Positions 1 to 12,100 of a stretch of 64,000 nt of DNA are shown here, in pieces (the first letter of the stretch is position 1; every line of letters starts with the position of its first letter). Made by a program: the position numbers and the translations under genes. This stretch comes from Amycolatopsis iheyensis (GTDB taxonomy: Bacteria; Actinomycetota; Actinomycetes; Mycobacteriales; Pseudonocardiaceae), in NCBI RefSeq assembly GCF_024703995.1, contig NZ_JAMXQV010000013.1, forward strand, positions 186,001-250,000. Reading direction: 5' to 3'. Below the pieces are notes generated by a model. That model was not told where the DNA came from. It searched no databases and saw only the letters and a program-made list of their open reading frames with translations.

Positions 1-358
1 GATCGCCGACGGCGAGCAGCCCGGGATCGACGCCACGGGCGCGGCGAAGCTGCTGGTCGTGCACAAGGCGCTGCGGCTGCGCCAAGACCACCCCGGGTTG
101 TTCCGCGGCTACCGGCCGCTGCGTGCCGAGGGCGTGGCCGCCGAGCACGTCCTCGCCTACACGCGCGGTGCGGACCTGGCCGTCGCGGTCACCCGGCTGC
201 CGGTCGGCCTCGAAGCCGCGGGTGGCTGGCGCGACACCGTGCTGCCGCTGCCCGACGGCGTCTGGACCGACGTCCTGACCGGCCGCGAAGCCACCGCGGA
301 CGTGGCCACCCTGTTCGAGCGGTACCCCGTCGCGTTGCTGGTGCGAGGAGACGCATGA
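1..358 (+). CDS. treY: Maltooligosyl trehalose synthase, C-terminal part (cut by window edge)
   Basis: The frame is open from the left edge (codons begin at base 2) and ends at a TGA that overlaps the treZ ATG by 4 bp. The roughly 118 visible residues match the C-terminal end of GH13 TreY proteins, with segments such as HKALRLRQDHPGLF and a final small beta domain (DVLTGREATADV). TreY converts the reducing-end glucose of maltodextrins from an alpha-1,4 to an alpha-1,1 linkage, giving maltooligosyl trehalose in the cytoplasm. The catalytic barrel lies outside the window, so the call rests on this tail plus the immediately coupled treZ. Confidence 0.85.
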   Translation, partial: IADGEQPGIDATGAAKLLVVHKALRLRQDHPGLFRGYRPLRAEGVAAEHVLAYTRGADLAVAVTRLPVGLEAAGGWRDTVLPLPDGVWTDVLTGREATADVATLFERYPVALLVRGDA

Positions 359-2046
359 GGTTCAGCGTGTGGGCCCCCGCGGCCCGCCGGGTCCGGGTGA
401 GCGTCGACGCGGGCGTGCACGAGATGACCGCCGGCGACGGCGGCTGGTGGCACGCCGAGGCCGAGGGCGTCAACTACGCCTTCCTCCTCGACGGCTCCGA
501 CGACCGCCTGCCCGACCCGCGCTCGAAAAGGCAGCCGCACGGCGTCCACCGGGAGTCGCGCGTCTACGACCACGCCGAGTTCGAGTGGACCGACGACGCC
601 TGGCACGGCCGTCAGCTCCCGGGCGGGGTCGTCTACGAGCTGCACATCGGCACGTTCACCGAGGGCGGCACCTTCGACGCGGCGGTCGACCGGCTCGACC
701 ACCTCGTCGAGCTGGGCATCACGCACGTCGAGGTGCTGCCGGTCAACTCCTTCGACGGCACCGCGGGCTGGGGCTACGACGGCGTCCTCTGGGGCGCGGT
801 CCACGAGCCCTACGGCGGGCCGGACGGCTTCAAGCGGTTCGTCGACGCGGCCCACGCGCGCGGTCTGGCCGTGGTGCTCGACGTCGTCTACAACCACCTC
901 GGGCCGTCCGGGGCCTACCTCGACCGCTTCGGGCCGTACTTCGCCGGGCAGAACGACTGGGGTCCGGGCCTCAACCTCGACGGCGCCGGCTCCGACGAGG
1001 TCCGCCGGTACGTCGTGGACAACGCGCTGAGCTGGTTCCGCGACTTCCACGTCGACGCCCTGCGCCTCGACGCGGTCCACGCGCTGCTCGACCGGCGCGC
1101 CACCCACCTGCTCGAACAGCTCGCCCTCGAGGTCGACACGCTCTCGGCGGCGCTGAACCGGCCGTTGACGCTGATCGCCGAGTCCGACCTCAACGACCCG
1201 AAGCTGGTGACGCCCCGCGAGCGCGGCGGGTACGGCCTGCACGCGCAGTGGTCGGACGACTTCCACCACGCGCTGCACGTCAAGCTCACCGGCGAGGAGA
1301 CGGGCTACTACACCGACTTCGCCGCGGCCGACGCGATCGAGCGGGTGCTGCGCGGGGTGTTCTTCCACGCCGGGACCTGGTCGTCGTTCCGGGAGCGCAC
1401 GCACGGCCGGCCGGTCGACACGCGGACCGTGCCGGGGCACCGGTTCCTCGCCTACCTGCAGGACCACGACCAGATCGGCAACCGCGCGACGGGCGACCGG
1501 CTCTCCGCGAGCGTCTCGCCGGGGCGGCTGGCCTGCGGCGCGGCGGTCCTGTTCTGCTCGCCGTTCACGCCGATGGTGTTCATGGGGGAGGAGTGGGCGG
1601 CGAGCACGCCGTGGCAGTTCTTCGCCTCCTTCCCGGACCCCGAGCTGGCCGAGGCGGTGCGCACGGGCCGCCGTCGCGAGTTCGCCCGGCACGGCTGGGG
1701 CGAGGCCGACGTGCCCGACCCGATGGACCCGGCGACCGTCGAGCGGTCGCGGCTGGACTGGTCCGAGGTGGACACGCCCGGGCACCGGGAGACCCTGGAG
1801 CTGTACCGGACGCTGATCCGGCTGCGCCGCGAACACCCGGAGCTGGCCGACCCGTGGCTCCCGGACTCGACCGTGCGGACCGACGGTGACCTGCTCGTCC
1901 TCGAGCGCGGCCGGCTGCGGCTGGCCGTGAACTTCGGGACGGCGCCGGTGGCCTCGGGTGTCGCCGGCGAAGTGCTGCTGGCCTGGGGCGGAGCGACCGC
2001 CGGGGAGCTGCCGCCGGAGACCTTCGTCCTGGTCGCCTCCCGATAG
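355..2046 (+). CDS. treZ: Malto-oligosyltrehalose trehalohydrolase
   Basis: A 563-residue GH13 enzyme that releases trehalose from maltooligosyl trehalose made by TreY. The N-terminus (MRFSVWAPAARRVRVSV) is the usual CBM48-like domain. The barrel shows DVVYNHLG near residue 176, the nucleophile segment LRLDAVHALL near 237, the acid/base IAESDLND near 275 and QDHDQIGNR near 370. The start is fixed by the 4-bp ATGA overlap with treY and by GAGGAG 5 nt upstream. Length is normal for the family. It is translationally coupled to treY; glgX follows 50 bp later, so treY-treZ-glgX probably form one unit for making trehalose from glycogen. Confidence 0.95.
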   Translation: MRFSVWAPAARRVRVSVDAGVHEMTAGDGGWWHAEAEGVNYAFLLDGSDDRLPDPRSKRQPHGVHRESRVYDHAEFEWTDDAWHGRQLPGGVVYELHIGTFTEGGTFDAAVDRLDHLVELGITHVEVLPVNSFDGTAGWGYDGVLWGAVHEPYGGPDGFKRFVDAAHARGLAVVLDVVYNHLGPSGAYLDRFGPYFAGQNDWGPGLNLDGAGSDEVRRYVVDNALSWFRDFHVDALRLDAVHALLDRRATHLLEQLALEVDTLSAALNRPLTLIAESDLNDPKLVTPRERGGYGLHAQWSDDFHHALHVKLTGEETGYYTDFAAADAIERVLRGVFFHAGTWSSFRERTHGRPVDTRTVPGHRFLAYLQDHDQIGNRATGDRLSASVSPGRLACGAAVLFCSPFTPMVFMGEEWAASTPWQFFASFPDPELAEAVRTGRRREFARHGWGEADVPDPMDPATVERSRLDWSEVDTPGHRETLELYRTLIRLRREHPELADPWLPDSTVRTDGDLLVLERGRLRLAVNFGTAPVASGVAGEVLLAWGGATAGELPPETFVLVASR

Positions 2047-2096
2047 CGAGACGGCATGCCGAGCGGGATGTGACCCGCGTCTGGGACGATTCAGGA

Positions 2097-4244
2097 ATGG
2101 CCACACGACCCTCCGCCGACCACGTCCTCGCCGGCCGCCCCTTCCCGCTCGGTGCGCACCCCGAGGCCGGCGGCGTGCGGTTCGCGATCACGTCCGCCGT
2201 CGCGGACGCCGTCGAGCTGTGCCTGATCGACGCCGACGGGTCCGAACGCCGGATCGCGCTCACCGAGCGCACCTTCGGCGTCTGGCACGGGCTGGTGCCC
2301 GGGGTGACGCCGGGGCAGCGCTACGGCTACCGGATCCACGGCCCGTACGACCCCGCGCGCGGTCTGCGCTGCAACCCGCACAAGCTGCTCGTCGACCCCT
2401 ACGCCCGGCAGATCACCGGCGGCCTGACCGACCTGACCGCCGCGCAGGGCTTCACCGGCGACCCCGAGCGCGGCCCGATGTCCACAGTGGACTCCCTGGG
2501 CAGCGTGCCGCTCTCGGTCGTCGCCTCGCCGGGCGGGCCGGACACCGGGGTCAAACCGGAGGTCCCGTTCGAAGAGGCGGTGATCTACGAGCTGCACGTC
2601 AAGGGCTTCACGAAGCAGCACCCGTTCATCCCGGAGGCCCTGCGCGGCACCTACCTCGGCCTGGCCCACCCGGTGGCCATCGAGTACCTGACCCGGCTCG
2701 GCGTGACGTCCGTCGAGCTGCTGCCGGTGCACTCGTTCCTCGACGAGCCGTCGCTGGTCCGCAACGGGCGGCACAACTACTGGGGGTACTCGCCGCTCGG
2801 CTACTTCGCGCCGCACGCCGGCTACGCCAGCGAGCCCGGCCACGAGGTCGAGGAGTTCCGGCTGATGGTGGCCGCGCTGCACGCCGCGGGCATCGAAGTG
2901 ATCGTCGACGTCGTGTTCAACCACACCTGCGAGGGCGGGCCCGACGGGCCGACGCTGAGCTTCCGCGGGCTGAACGCGCCCGCGTACTACCTGCACACCG
3001 AGCGCGGCCACATGGCCGACATCACCGGCTGCGGCAACACGCTCGAAGCCGGGTCGCCGGCCGTCGTGCGGCTGGTCACCGACTCGCTGCGGTACTGGAC
3101 GCAGGAGCTGGGCGTCGACGGCTTCCGGTTCGACCTGGCCAGCACCCTCGGGCGGCCGCGCGGGGGAGCGTTCGACGACGCCTCGACCCTGCTCACCGCG
3201 ATCACCGCCGACCCGGTGCTGTCGCGGTGCAAGCTGATCGCCGAGCCGTGGGACGCCACCGGTGAGGGCTACCGCGTCGGCGGCTTCGGCCCGCAGTGGG
3301 CGGAGTGGAACGGCCGCTACCGCGACACCGTGCGTGACTTCTGGCGCGGCGCGACCGGCGTGCGCGACCTCGCTTACCGGCTGTCCGGTTCGTCGGACCT
3401 CTACGACCACAACCTGCGCCGGCCGTGGCAGTCGATCAACTTCATCACCGCCCACGACGGCTTCACGCTGCGGGACCTGGTGTCCTACAACGAAAAGCAC
3501 AACGAGGCCAACGGCGAGGACAACCGCGACGGCGGCAACGACAACCGGTCGTGGAACCACGGCGCCGAGGGGGTCACCGACGACCCGGCGATCCGGGAGC
3601 TGCGCGCGCGGCAGGTGCGGAACCTGTTCGCGACGCTGCTGCTGTCCACCGGCACCCCGATGCTCACCGCGGGCGACGAGTTCTGGCGGACCCAGCACGG
3701 CAACAACAACGCGTACTGCCTCGACGACGAGACGTCGTGGCTGGACTGGACGCCGGAGGACGTCGAAGCGGAGGCCATGCTGACCTTCGCGCGGCGGGTC
3801 GTGCGGCTGCGGGCGAACAGCCCGGCGCTGCGGCAGCCGGAGTTCTTCGAAGGCCGGACGACGCCGACGGGCAAGCCGGACCTGGTCTGGTTCCGCCCGG
3901 ACGGCGAGGAGTTCGGCGAGACCGACTGGTTCGCCGACCGGCACACGCTCGGCATGTGGATCGACGGCTCGAACAGCCAGGCACGCAACCGCGACGGCGA
4001 GCTGGTGTCCGACCACTCCTGGCTGCTCTGGCTGCACGCCGGTGACGCGCCGGCCGAGGTGGTCCTGCCCGGGCGCGAGTACGGCGAGACGTTCAAGCCG
4101 ACGCTCGACACGAGCACCGGCGACGGCAGCCCGGCCCACCCGGGCGTGCTGGAGGCCAAGAGCCGCCTGACCCTGCAGTCCCGCTCGCTGCTCCTGCTGC
4201 GGGCGCCGCGTCTGTCGGTGGAGCACCCGCCCGAACCCTACTGA
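2097..4244 (+). CDS. glgX: Glycogen debranching enzyme (isoamylase type)
   Basis: About 715 residues, GH13 isoamylase/TreX type, hydrolysing alpha-1,6 branches of glycogen to feed linear chains to TreY/TreZ. Visible motifs are the N-terminal CBM48 domain, DVVFNHTCEG near residue 271, GFRFDLAST near 342 (nucleophile Asp), IAEPWDATG near 381 (acid/base Glu) and TAHDGFTLRDLVSYNEKHNE near 452, the last typical of GlgX. I place the start at ATG 2097 because family alignment begins around ATRPSADHVLAGRPFPLG; an in-frame alternative at 2070 would add nine unconserved residues. There is no strong Shine-Dalgarno at a normal distance, so coupling to treZ or leaderless translation is possible. Confidence 0.93.
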   Translation: MATRPSADHVLAGRPFPLGAHPEAGGVRFAITSAVADAVELCLIDADGSERRIALTERTFGVWHGLVPGVTPGQRYGYRIHGPYDPARGLRCNPHKLLVDPYARQITGGLTDLTAAQGFTGDPERGPMSTVDSLGSVPLSVVASPGGPDTGVKPEVPFEEAVIYELHVKGFTKQHPFIPEALRGTYLGLAHPVAIEYLTRLGVTSVELLPVHSFLDEPSLVRNGRHNYWGYSPLGYFAPHAGYASEPGHEVEEFRLMVAALHAAGIEVIVDVVFNHTCEGGPDGPTLSFRGLNAPAYYLHTERGHMADITGCGNTLEAGSPAVVRLVTDSLRYWTQELGVDGFRFDLASTLGRPRGGAFDDASTLLTAITADPVLSRCKLIAEPWDATGEGYRVGGFGPQWAEWNGRYRDTVRDFWRGATGVRDLAYRLSGSSDLYDHNLRRPWQSINFITAHDGFTLRDLVSYNEKHNEANGEDNRDGGNDNRSWNHGAEGVTDDPAIRELRARQVRNLFATLLLSTGTPMLTAGDEFWRTQHGNNNAYCLDDETSWLDWTPEDVEAEAMLTFARRVVRLRANSPALRQPEFFEGRTTPTGKPDLVWFRPDGEEFGETDWFADRHTLGMWIDGSNSQARNRDGELVSDHSWLLWLHAGDAPAEVVLPGREYGETFKPTLDTSTGDGSPAHPGVLEAKSRLTLQSRSLLLLRAPRLSVEHPPEPY

Positions 4245-4369
4245 CGCGTACCCGGCTACGGGGGGGGTGCGTGTCGTCCATTCGGGTACGGGTGTTCGGC
4301 AGGGCGCTCGGGTGCCGGGGTCCGGCGCGTGCTTAACCTGCCGGACATCCGCCGGAAATTCGTTGCGGG

Positions 4370-4403
4370 GAAAGCGTTTCACTCGCACCCGGGTGGGTAC
4401 AGA
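4370..4403 (+). promoter_or_regulatory. Candidate promoter and LacI-type operator for the glgE operon
   Basis: GAAAGCGTTTC at 4370-4380 is a short dyad resembling LacI/GalR-family operators, which often control maltose and alpha-glucan genes. It overlaps a weak -35-like GTTTCA (4376-4381), followed after 16 bp by TACAGA (4398-4403). The promoter boxes match consensus poorly, so this is a suggestion from base pattern and position only. The predicted start of transcription, around 4410, would place the perfect hairpin at 4414-4443 at the very 5' end of the mRNA. Confidence 0.3.
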
Positions 4404-4413
4404 GCTAGAGAGC

Positions 4414-4443
4414 CCTGACTCGATCGTGCTTGATCGAGTCAGG
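4414..4443 (+). promoter_or_regulatory. Perfect 12-bp hairpin in the glgE leader
   Basis: CCTGACTCGATC (4414-4425) pairs perfectly with GATCGAGTCAGG (4432-4443) across a 6-nt loop. No T-run follows, so it is not a classic terminator. It sits 50 bp upstream of the glgE start, within a 249-bp gap that otherwise holds no convincing gene. It could be an mRNA-stabilising 5' stem, an attenuator element or a dyad operator. Confidence 0.5.
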
Positions 4444-4493
4444 CAGACTGACGACGCCTGCGCTTCCACCAAACACACCGAGGGGCGTTGCCC

Positions 4494-6476
<1,983 letters not shown>

Positions 6477-6514
6477 CAGGGGAAGGAACGGATCGAGGGA
6501 CTGAGGTGGAACAC

Positions 6515-8323
6515 ATGGCGGAAGAGGCCCGGCCCGACGCGGCGTTGGGGCTGGACGGTGTCCCGCACACCGGTGAGGCGATCACCGCCGACGGAATGCT
6601 CGTGGAACCCCAGGCCGGGGACTTCCGCTCGGCCCAGCAGGCGCCGAGCAACCCGGAGTGGTTCAAGGGCGCGGTGTTCTACGAGGTGCTGGTGCGCGCC
6701 TTCGCCGACTCGAACGGCGACGGCACCGGCGACCTGCGCGGCCTGGCCGGCCGGCTCGACTACCTGGCCTGGCTCGGCGTCGACTGCCTGTGGCTGCCGC
6801 CGTTCTACGCGTCGCCGTTGCGCGACGGCGGGTACGACATCAGCGACTTCCGGGCGGTGCTGCCGGAGTTCGGCAGCGTCGAGGACTTCGTGTTCCTGCT
6901 CAACGAGGCGCACCGGCGCGGCATCCGGGTCATCACCGACCTGGTGCTCAACCACACCTCCGACGCGCACCCGTGGTTCCAGCAGTCCCGCAACGACCCC
7001 GACGGCCCGTACGGCGACTACTACGTGTGGAGCGACGACGACTCCCGCTACGCCGACGCGCGGATCATCTTCGTCGACACCGAGACGTCGAACTGGACCT
7101 ACGACCCGGTGCGCGGCCAGTTCTACTGGCACCGGTTCTTCTCCCACCAGCCCGACCTGAACTTCGAAAACCCCGATGTCCAGAACGCCATGATCGACAC
7201 CCTGCGGTTCTGGCTCGACCTGGGCATCGACGGTTTCCGCCTCGACGCCGTGCCGTACCTGTTCGAGCAGGAGGGCACCAACTGCGAGAACCTGCCGCGC
7301 ACGCACGAGTTCCTCAAGCGCTGCCGGAAGGTCGTCGACGACGAGTACCCCGGCCGCATCCTGCTGGCCGAGGCGAACCAGTGGCCCTCGGACGTCGTCG
7401 AGTACTTCGGTGACGCGGCGGTCGGCGGCGACGAGTGCCACATGGCGTTCCACTTCCCGCTGATGCCGCGGATCTTCATGGCCGTGCGCCGCGAGTCGCG
7501 GTTCCCGATCTCGGAGATCCTGGTCCAGACCCCGCAGATCCCCAGCGGCACCCAGTGGGGCATCTTCCTGCGCAACCACGACGAGCTGACCCTCGAGATG
7601 GTCACCGACGAAGAGCGCGACTACATGTACGCGGAGTACGCCAAGGACCCGCGCATGAAGGCCAACATCGGCATCCGCCGCCGGCTGGCCCCGCTGCTGG
7701 ACAACGACCGCAACCAGCAGGAGCTCTTCACCGCGATGCTCTTGTCCCTGCCGGGCTCGCCCGTTCTGTACTACGGTGACGAGATCGGCATGGGAGACAA
7801 CATCTGGCTCGGCGACCGCGACGCGGTGCGCACCCCCATGCAGTGGACCCCGGACCGCAACGCCGGGTTCTCCAGCTGCGACCCGGGCCGGATCTACCTG
7901 CCGGTGATCATGGACCCGGTGTACGGCTACCAGGGCCTGAACGTCGAGGCGCAGTCGAACAACGCCTCCTCGCTGCTCAACTGGACCCGGCGGATGATCG
8001 AGGTGCGCAAGGAGCACCACGCGTTCGCCGAAGGCGAGTTCGTCGATCTCGGCGGGTCCAACCCGAGCGTGCTGGCCTACAAGCGCCAGTGGCGGCGCCC
8101 GGACGGCGGCGAGGACGTCGTGCTCTGCGTGAACAACCTCTCCCGGTTCCCGCAACCGGTGGAGCTGGATCTGTCCGCGCACCGCGGGTGCACGCCGGTG
8201 GAGCTCACCGGCGGCGTGCGGTTCCCCAGCATCGGGGACCTCTCGTACCTGCTGACGCTGCCGGGGCACGGCTTCTACTGGTTCCAGCTGACGAGCCCGG
8301 GAGACGAAGGCGAAGCGAGGTGA
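6515..8323 (+). CDS. treS: Trehalose synthase (maltose/trehalose isomerase)
   Basis: About 602 residues, GH13_16, interconverting trehalose and maltose. Motifs include [12 protein letters not shown] near residue 143, [21 protein letters not shown] near 240 (nucleophile Asp), LLAEANQWP near 284 (Glu) and [10 protein letters not shown] near 353. The segment [20 protein letters not shown] is characteristic of TreS. The start is ATG 6515 with GAGG upstream; GTG 6506 is an in-frame alternative. It lies 38 bp after glgE and overlaps mak by 4 bp. TreS and maltokinase are separate proteins here, whereas some actinobacteria have them fused. Confidence 0.95.
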   Translation: MAEEARPDAALGLDGVPHTGEAITADGMLVEPQAGDFRSAQQAPSNPEWFKGAVFYEVLVRAFADSNGDGTGDLRGLAGRLDYLAWLGVDCLWLPPFYASPLRDGGYDISDFRAVLPEFGSVEDFVFLLNEAHRRGIRVITDLVLNHTSDAHPWFQQSRNDPDGPYGDYYVWSDDDSRYADARIIFVDTETSNWTYDPVRGQFYWHRFFSHQPDLNFENPDVQNAMIDTLRFWLDLGIDGFRLDAVPYLFEQEGTNCENLPRTHEFLKRCRKVVDDEYPGRILLAEANQWPSDVVEYFGDAAVGGDECHMAFHFPLMPRIFMAVRRESRFPISEILVQTPQIPSGTQWGIFLRNHDELTLEMVTDEERDYMYAEYAKDPRMKANIGIRRRLAPLLDNDRNQQELFTAMLLSLPGSPVLYYGDEIGMGDNIWLGDRDAVRTPMQWTPDRNAGFSSCDPGRIYLPVIMDPVYGYQGLNVEAQSNNASSLLNWTRRMIEVRKEHHAFAEGEFVDLGGSNPSVLAYKRQWRRPDGGEDVVLCVNNLSRFPQPVELDLSAHRGCTPVELTGGVRFPSIGDLSYLLTLPGHGFYWFQLTSPGDEGEAR

Positions 8324-9702
8324 GTTCCTTGTCCGACCCGCGTGCGCTGGTCGACGACCTGACCGAGGACCTGAAGCGCTGGCTGCCGGAGCAGCGCTGG
8401 TTCGCCGGCAAGGACCGGCCGGTGACCGGTGTCCGGCCACTCGGGGTGACCGAGCTGGTCGACGGCGACCCGCAGCTGCTGCACGTCGTCGTCGAGGTCG
8501 AGCAGGACGACCGGCGGGAGCCCTACCAGCTGCTCGTGGGCCGGCGGACGCACCCGCCGGAGATCTCGTCGGGCAGCTGGATCGGCGCTGTCGGCGACCT
8601 CAACGCGTATGAGGCGTCGGGGGACCTGGACCTCACCGGTGTGCTGCTGGACCTGATGGCCCGCGAGGAGCGCGTCGGCGCGCTCGGCTTCGAGCACGAG
8701 CCGGGCGCCGAGCTCGAGACCGGGCTGCGGGCCCGGCCGATCACGTCCGAGCAGAGCAACACCTCCCTGGTCTACGGCGGGCAGTACATCCTCAAGCTGT
8801 TCCGGAAGCTGACCCCGGGCAAGAACAAGGACCTGCTGCTGCACCGGGCCCTGCAGGGGGTCGGCAGCAAGCACATCGCGCCGGTGCTCGGCTCGATCAC
8901 CGGTGACCTCGCCGGCGAGCCGACCACGGTCGGCATGCTCCAGCAGTTCGTCCCGGACGCCGTCGACGGCTGGGCGATGGCCACCACCAGCGTCCGCGAC
9001 CTGATGGCCGCGCCGGAGCTGCACGCCGGCGAGGTCGGCGGCGACTTCGCCGGCGAGGCCGAGCGGCTCGGGCGCGCCGTCGCCGAGGTGCACGCGGACC
9101 TGGCCGAGGCGCTGGGCACCGAGCCCGCCGACGCCGACGAGCTGGAACGCTCGACGAAGGCGATGCTGGATCGGCTCGACACGATCGCCGGCCGGGTGCC
9201 CGAGCTGACCGCGCACGCGCCGTCGCTGCGGGCGGCGTTCGAGAAGCTGCGCTCGCTGCCCGCCGACTCGGTGACCATGCAGTACGTCCACGGCGACCTG
9301 CACCTCGGCCAGGTGCTGCGGACGGTCGGCGGCTGGCTGCTGATCGACTTCGAGGGCGAACCCGCGGCCCCGGTGGAGGAGCGCCACGCGCTGCGGTCGC
9401 CGTTGCGCGACGTGGCGGGCATGCTGAGGTCGTTCGACTACGCGGCCCAGCAGCTGCTGGTCGGCCAGCCGGACGAACCGGCGCTGGCCGAGCGGGCCCA
9501 GGAGTGGTCGGACCGCAACCGGGCGGCGTTCTGCGAGGGCTACGCGGCGGTCGCGGCCGACCCGCGCGAACAGGGCGAGCTGCTGCGCGCCTTCGAACTG
9601 GACAAGGCGGTCTACGAAGTGGGTTACGAGCACGCGAACCGGCCCGACTGGCTGGGCGTGCCGCTCGCTTCGATCGCCCGGATCACCGACGGAGAGGGAT
9701 GA
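8320..9702 (+). CDS. mak: Maltokinase
   Basis: About 460 residues. It phosphorylates maltose with ATP to maltose 1-phosphate, the donor for GlgE. The N-terminal cap includes [12 protein letters not shown], typical of actinobacterial maltokinases (Pep2 type). The kinase-like C-lobe shows [12 protein letters not shown] near residue 322 (catalytic loop) and LLIDFEGEP near 340 (metal-binding Asp). The start GTG 8320 overlaps the treS stop (GTGA), with GAAGG 9 nt upstream; a TTG at 8329 is possible. Position between treS and glgB fits the GlgE pathway. Confidence 0.93.
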   Translation: MSSLSDPRALVDDLTEDLKRWLPEQRWFAGKDRPVTGVRPLGVTELVDGDPQLLHVVVEVEQDDRREPYQLLVGRRTHPPEISSGSWIGAVGDLNAYEASGDLDLTGVLLDLMAREERVGALGFEHEPGAELETGLRARPITSEQSNTSLVYGGQYILKLFRKLTPGKNKDLLLHRALQGVGSKHIAPVLGSITGDLAGEPTTVGMLQQFVPDAVDGWAMATTSVRDLMAAPELHAGEVGGDFAGEAERLGRAVAEVHADLAEALGTEPADADELERSTKAMLDRLDTIAGRVPELTAHAPSLRAAFEKLRSLPADSVTMQYVHGDLHLGQVLRTVGGWLLIDFEGEPAAPVEERHALRSPLRDVAGMLRSFDYAAQQLLVGQPDEPALAERAQEWSDRNRAAFCEGYAAVAADPREQGELLRAFELDKAVYEVGYEHANRPDWLGVPLASIARITDGEG

Positions 9703-9706
9703 CGCC

Positions 9707-11914
9707 GTGAACGCCGTTCCGGAAGGCCTCCCGGCCGCGGCCCCGCCGGCCGCGGACATCGACCGGCTGCTCGCCGGTTCCCACCACGACCCGCACTCGG
9801 TGCTGGGCGTGCACGCGGTGGGCAAGAGCTTCGCGGCGCGGGCGCTGCTGCCCGGCGCGAAGGCCGTCGCGCTGCTTTCGGGTGGCGAGCGGTACCCGAT
9901 GGAGCCGGTGATCGACGCGCTGTTCGCCGCCCGAGTGCCCGAGCACCCCGGCGACTACCGGCTGGAGATCGACTACGACGGGCACTCCGTCACCGCCGAC
10001 GACCCGTACCGCTGGCTGCCCACGGTCGGCGAGCTGGACCTGCACCTGATCGGCGAAGGCCGGCACGAGCGGCTCTGGGAGGCGCTGGGCGCGCACGTCC
10101 GGTCGTACGAGACGCCGAACGGCGTCGTCGAGGGGACGTCGTTCGCGGTGTGGGCGCCCAACGCCCGCGGCATCCGCGTGATCGGCGACTTCAACGGCTG
10201 GGACGGGCGCGGGCACGCGATGCGCTCGCTCGGCTCGTCCGGGATCTGGGAGCTGTTCGTGCCGGGCGTCGGCCCGGGCACCTGCTACAAGTTCCGGATC
10301 CTCGGCGCGGACGGCAACTGGCACGAGAAGGCCGACCCGATGGCGTTCGCCACCGAGCAGCCGCCGGCGACGGCTTCGGTCGTCACCGCGTCCGGGCACA
10401 GGTGGGACGACGGCGTGTGGGTCGCCCAGCGCGAGGCGACCGAGTGGGCCGCGGCGCCGATGAGCGTCTACGAGGTGCACCTCGGGTCGTGGCGGCCGGG
10501 GCTGGACTACCGCGAGCTGGCCGACCAGCTCGGCGACTACCTCGTCGAGACCGGGTTCACGCACGTGGAGCTGCTGCCGGTGTCGGAGCACCCGTTCGGT
10601 GGCTCGTGGGGCTACCAGGTGACGTCGTACTACGCGCCGACGTCGCGCTTCGGCTCGCCGGACGACTTCCGCTACTTCGTGGACCGCCTGCACCAGCGGG
10701 GGATCGGCGTGCTCGTCGACTGGGTGCCCGCGCACTTCCCGAAGGACAGCTGGGCGCTGGCGAAGTTCGACGGCACCGCGCTCTACGAGCACGCGGACCC
10801 GCGCCGCGGCGAGCAGCCCGACTGGGGCACGCTCGTGTTCGACTTCGGCCGCAACGAGGTCCGCAACTTCCTCGTCGCGAACGCGCTGTACTGGATCGAG
10901 GAGTTCCACCTCGACGGCCTGCGCGTCGACGCGGTGGCTTCGATGTTGTATTTGGATTACTCCCGCAACGAGGGAGAGTGGCTGCCGAACCAGTACGGCG
11001 GCCGCGAAAACCTCGACGCGGTGAAGTTCCTGCAGGAGCTGAACGCGACCGTCTACAAGCGACACCCGGGCATCGTGATGGTGGCCGAGGAGTCGACGGC
11101 GTGGCCCGGAGTCACGCGCCCGACGCACTTGGGCGGCCTCGGGTTCGGCTTCAAGTGGAACATGGGCTGGATGCACGACACGCTCCGGTACCTGTCGCAC
11201 GAGCCGATCCACCGCGCGTACCACCACAACGAGATGACGTTTTCGCTGGTGTACGCGTGGAGCGAGAACTTCGTCCTGCCGCTGTCGCACGACGAAGTGG
11301 TGCACGGCAAGGGATCCCTGTGGGGCCGGATGCCGGGTGACAGCTGGAACAAGGCGGCCGGGCTGCGCTCGCTGCTGGCGTTCATGTGGGCGCACCCGGG
11401 CAAGCAGCTGCTGTTCATGGGCGGCGAGTTCGGCCAGGAGGGGGAGTGGTCGGAGCAGCGTTCGCTCGACTGGCACCTGCTGGAGGAGCCACTGCACCGC
11501 GGCGTCCAGGACCTGCTGCGGTCGCTGAACTCGGTCTACCGCTCGACGCCCGCGTTGTTCAGCCAGGACACCTCACCGGACGGCTTCCGCTGGATCGACG
11601 CGAACGACTCGAGCGGCAACGTGCTGAGCTTCCTGCGCATCGGCGCGGACGGCTCGCGGCTGGCGTGCGTCGCGAACTTCGCCGGGGTGCCGCACCACGA
11701 CTACCGGGTCGGCCTGCCGTCGGCGGGTCGCTGGCTCGAGGTGGTCAACACGGACGCGGAGGCGTACGGCGGCTCGGGCGTCGGCAACCTGGGCGCGGTG
11801 GAGGCCACGGAAGACGCGTGGCACGGCCAGCCGGCCTCCGCGGTCCTCCAGCTCCCGCCCGCCGGAGTCCTCTGGCTGGTCGAGGAAGCAACCCCGGACC
11901 CCGACCTGACGTGA
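9707..11914 (+). CDS. glgB: 1,4-alpha-glucan branching enzyme
   Basis: 735 residues, GH13_9. It introduces alpha-1,6 branches into the linear glucan made by GlgE. The long N-terminal extension has two beta-sandwich regions ([22 protein letters not shown] near residue 145 is CBM48). Catalytic motifs are [18 protein letters not shown] near 403 (Asp), VAEESTAWP near 458 (Glu) and [14 protein letters not shown] near 525. Start GTG 9707 is preceded by GGAGAGGG at 8 nt. It follows mak by 4 bp and is the last gene of the operon; an ACGCGT repeat array begins 10 bp after its stop. Confidence 0.96.
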   Translation: MNAVPEGLPAAAPPAADIDRLLAGSHHDPHSVLGVHAVGKSFAARALLPGAKAVALLSGGERYPMEPVIDALFAARVPEHPGDYRLEIDYDGHSVTADDPYRWLPTVGELDLHLIGEGRHERLWEALGAHVRSYETPNGVVEGTSFAVWAPNARGIRVIGDFNGWDGRGHAMRSLGSSGIWELFVPGVGPGTCYKFRILGADGNWHEKADPMAFATEQPPATASVVTASGHRWDDGVWVAQREATEWAAAPMSVYEVHLGSWRPGLDYRELADQLGDYLVETGFTHVELLPVSEHPFGGSWGYQVTSYYAPTSRFGSPDDFRYFVDRLHQRGIGVLVDWVPAHFPKDSWALAKFDGTALYEHADPRRGEQPDWGTLVFDFGRNEVRNFLVANALYWIEEFHLDGLRVDAVASMLYLDYSRNEGEWLPNQYGGRENLDAVKFLQELNATVYKRHPGIVMVAEESTAWPGVTRPTHLGGLGFGFKWNMGWMHDTLRYLSHEPIHRAYHHNEMTFSLVYAWSENFVLPLSHDEVVHGKGSLWGRMPGDSWNKAAGLRSLLAFMWAHPGKQLLFMGGEFGQEGEWSEQRSLDWHLLEEPLHRGVQDLLRSLNSVYRSTPALFSQDTSPDGFRWIDANDSSGNVLSFLRIGADGSRLACVANFAGVPHHDYRVGLPSAGRWLEVVNTDAEAYGGSGVGNLGAVEATEDAWHGQPASAVLQLPPAGVLWLVEEATPDPDLT

Positions 11915-11921
11915 CGAAAGA

Positions 11922-12038
11922 GGCATCACGCGTGTTCCGAGAGGCATCACGCGTGATTGGCGGGGCATCGGGCTGATGCCCGCCGGATCACGCGTGATGC
12001 CCTCTCAATCACGCGTGATGCCCCGCCAATCACGCGTG
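11922..12038. repeat. ACGCGT-centred repeat array, about 21-bp period
   Basis: Five copies of ATCACGCGTG (three extended to the perfect palindrome ATCACGCGTGAT) begin at 11925, 11946, 11987, 12008 and 12029. A decayed sixth unit (ATCGGGCTGAT) sits in register near 11967. The step is about 21 bp, close to two helical turns. Spacers carry GGC or GCC flanks such as GGCGGGGC, which can form stems with each other. The array lies between the glgB stop and the next gene's start, so it may act as a 3'-end structure, an operator array or a DNA-modification or binding target. None of these can be decided from sequence. Confidence 0.85.
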
Positions 12039-12088
12039 CGGCCCGTTCCCGCACGGAAAATCTCTCCGCCGGGTGGGTGTCGCGGGCT

Positions 12089-12094
12089 TACCAT
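12089..12094 (+). promoter_or_regulatory. Candidate -10 box for a leaderless start
   Basis: TACCAT lies 6 nt before ATG 12101, the distance expected if the ATG is the first base of the transcript. No Shine-Dalgarno precedes this ATG, and no convincing -35 is seen. Leaderless mRNAs are common in actinobacteria. Confidence 0.35.
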
Positions 12095-12100
12095 CGGTGC

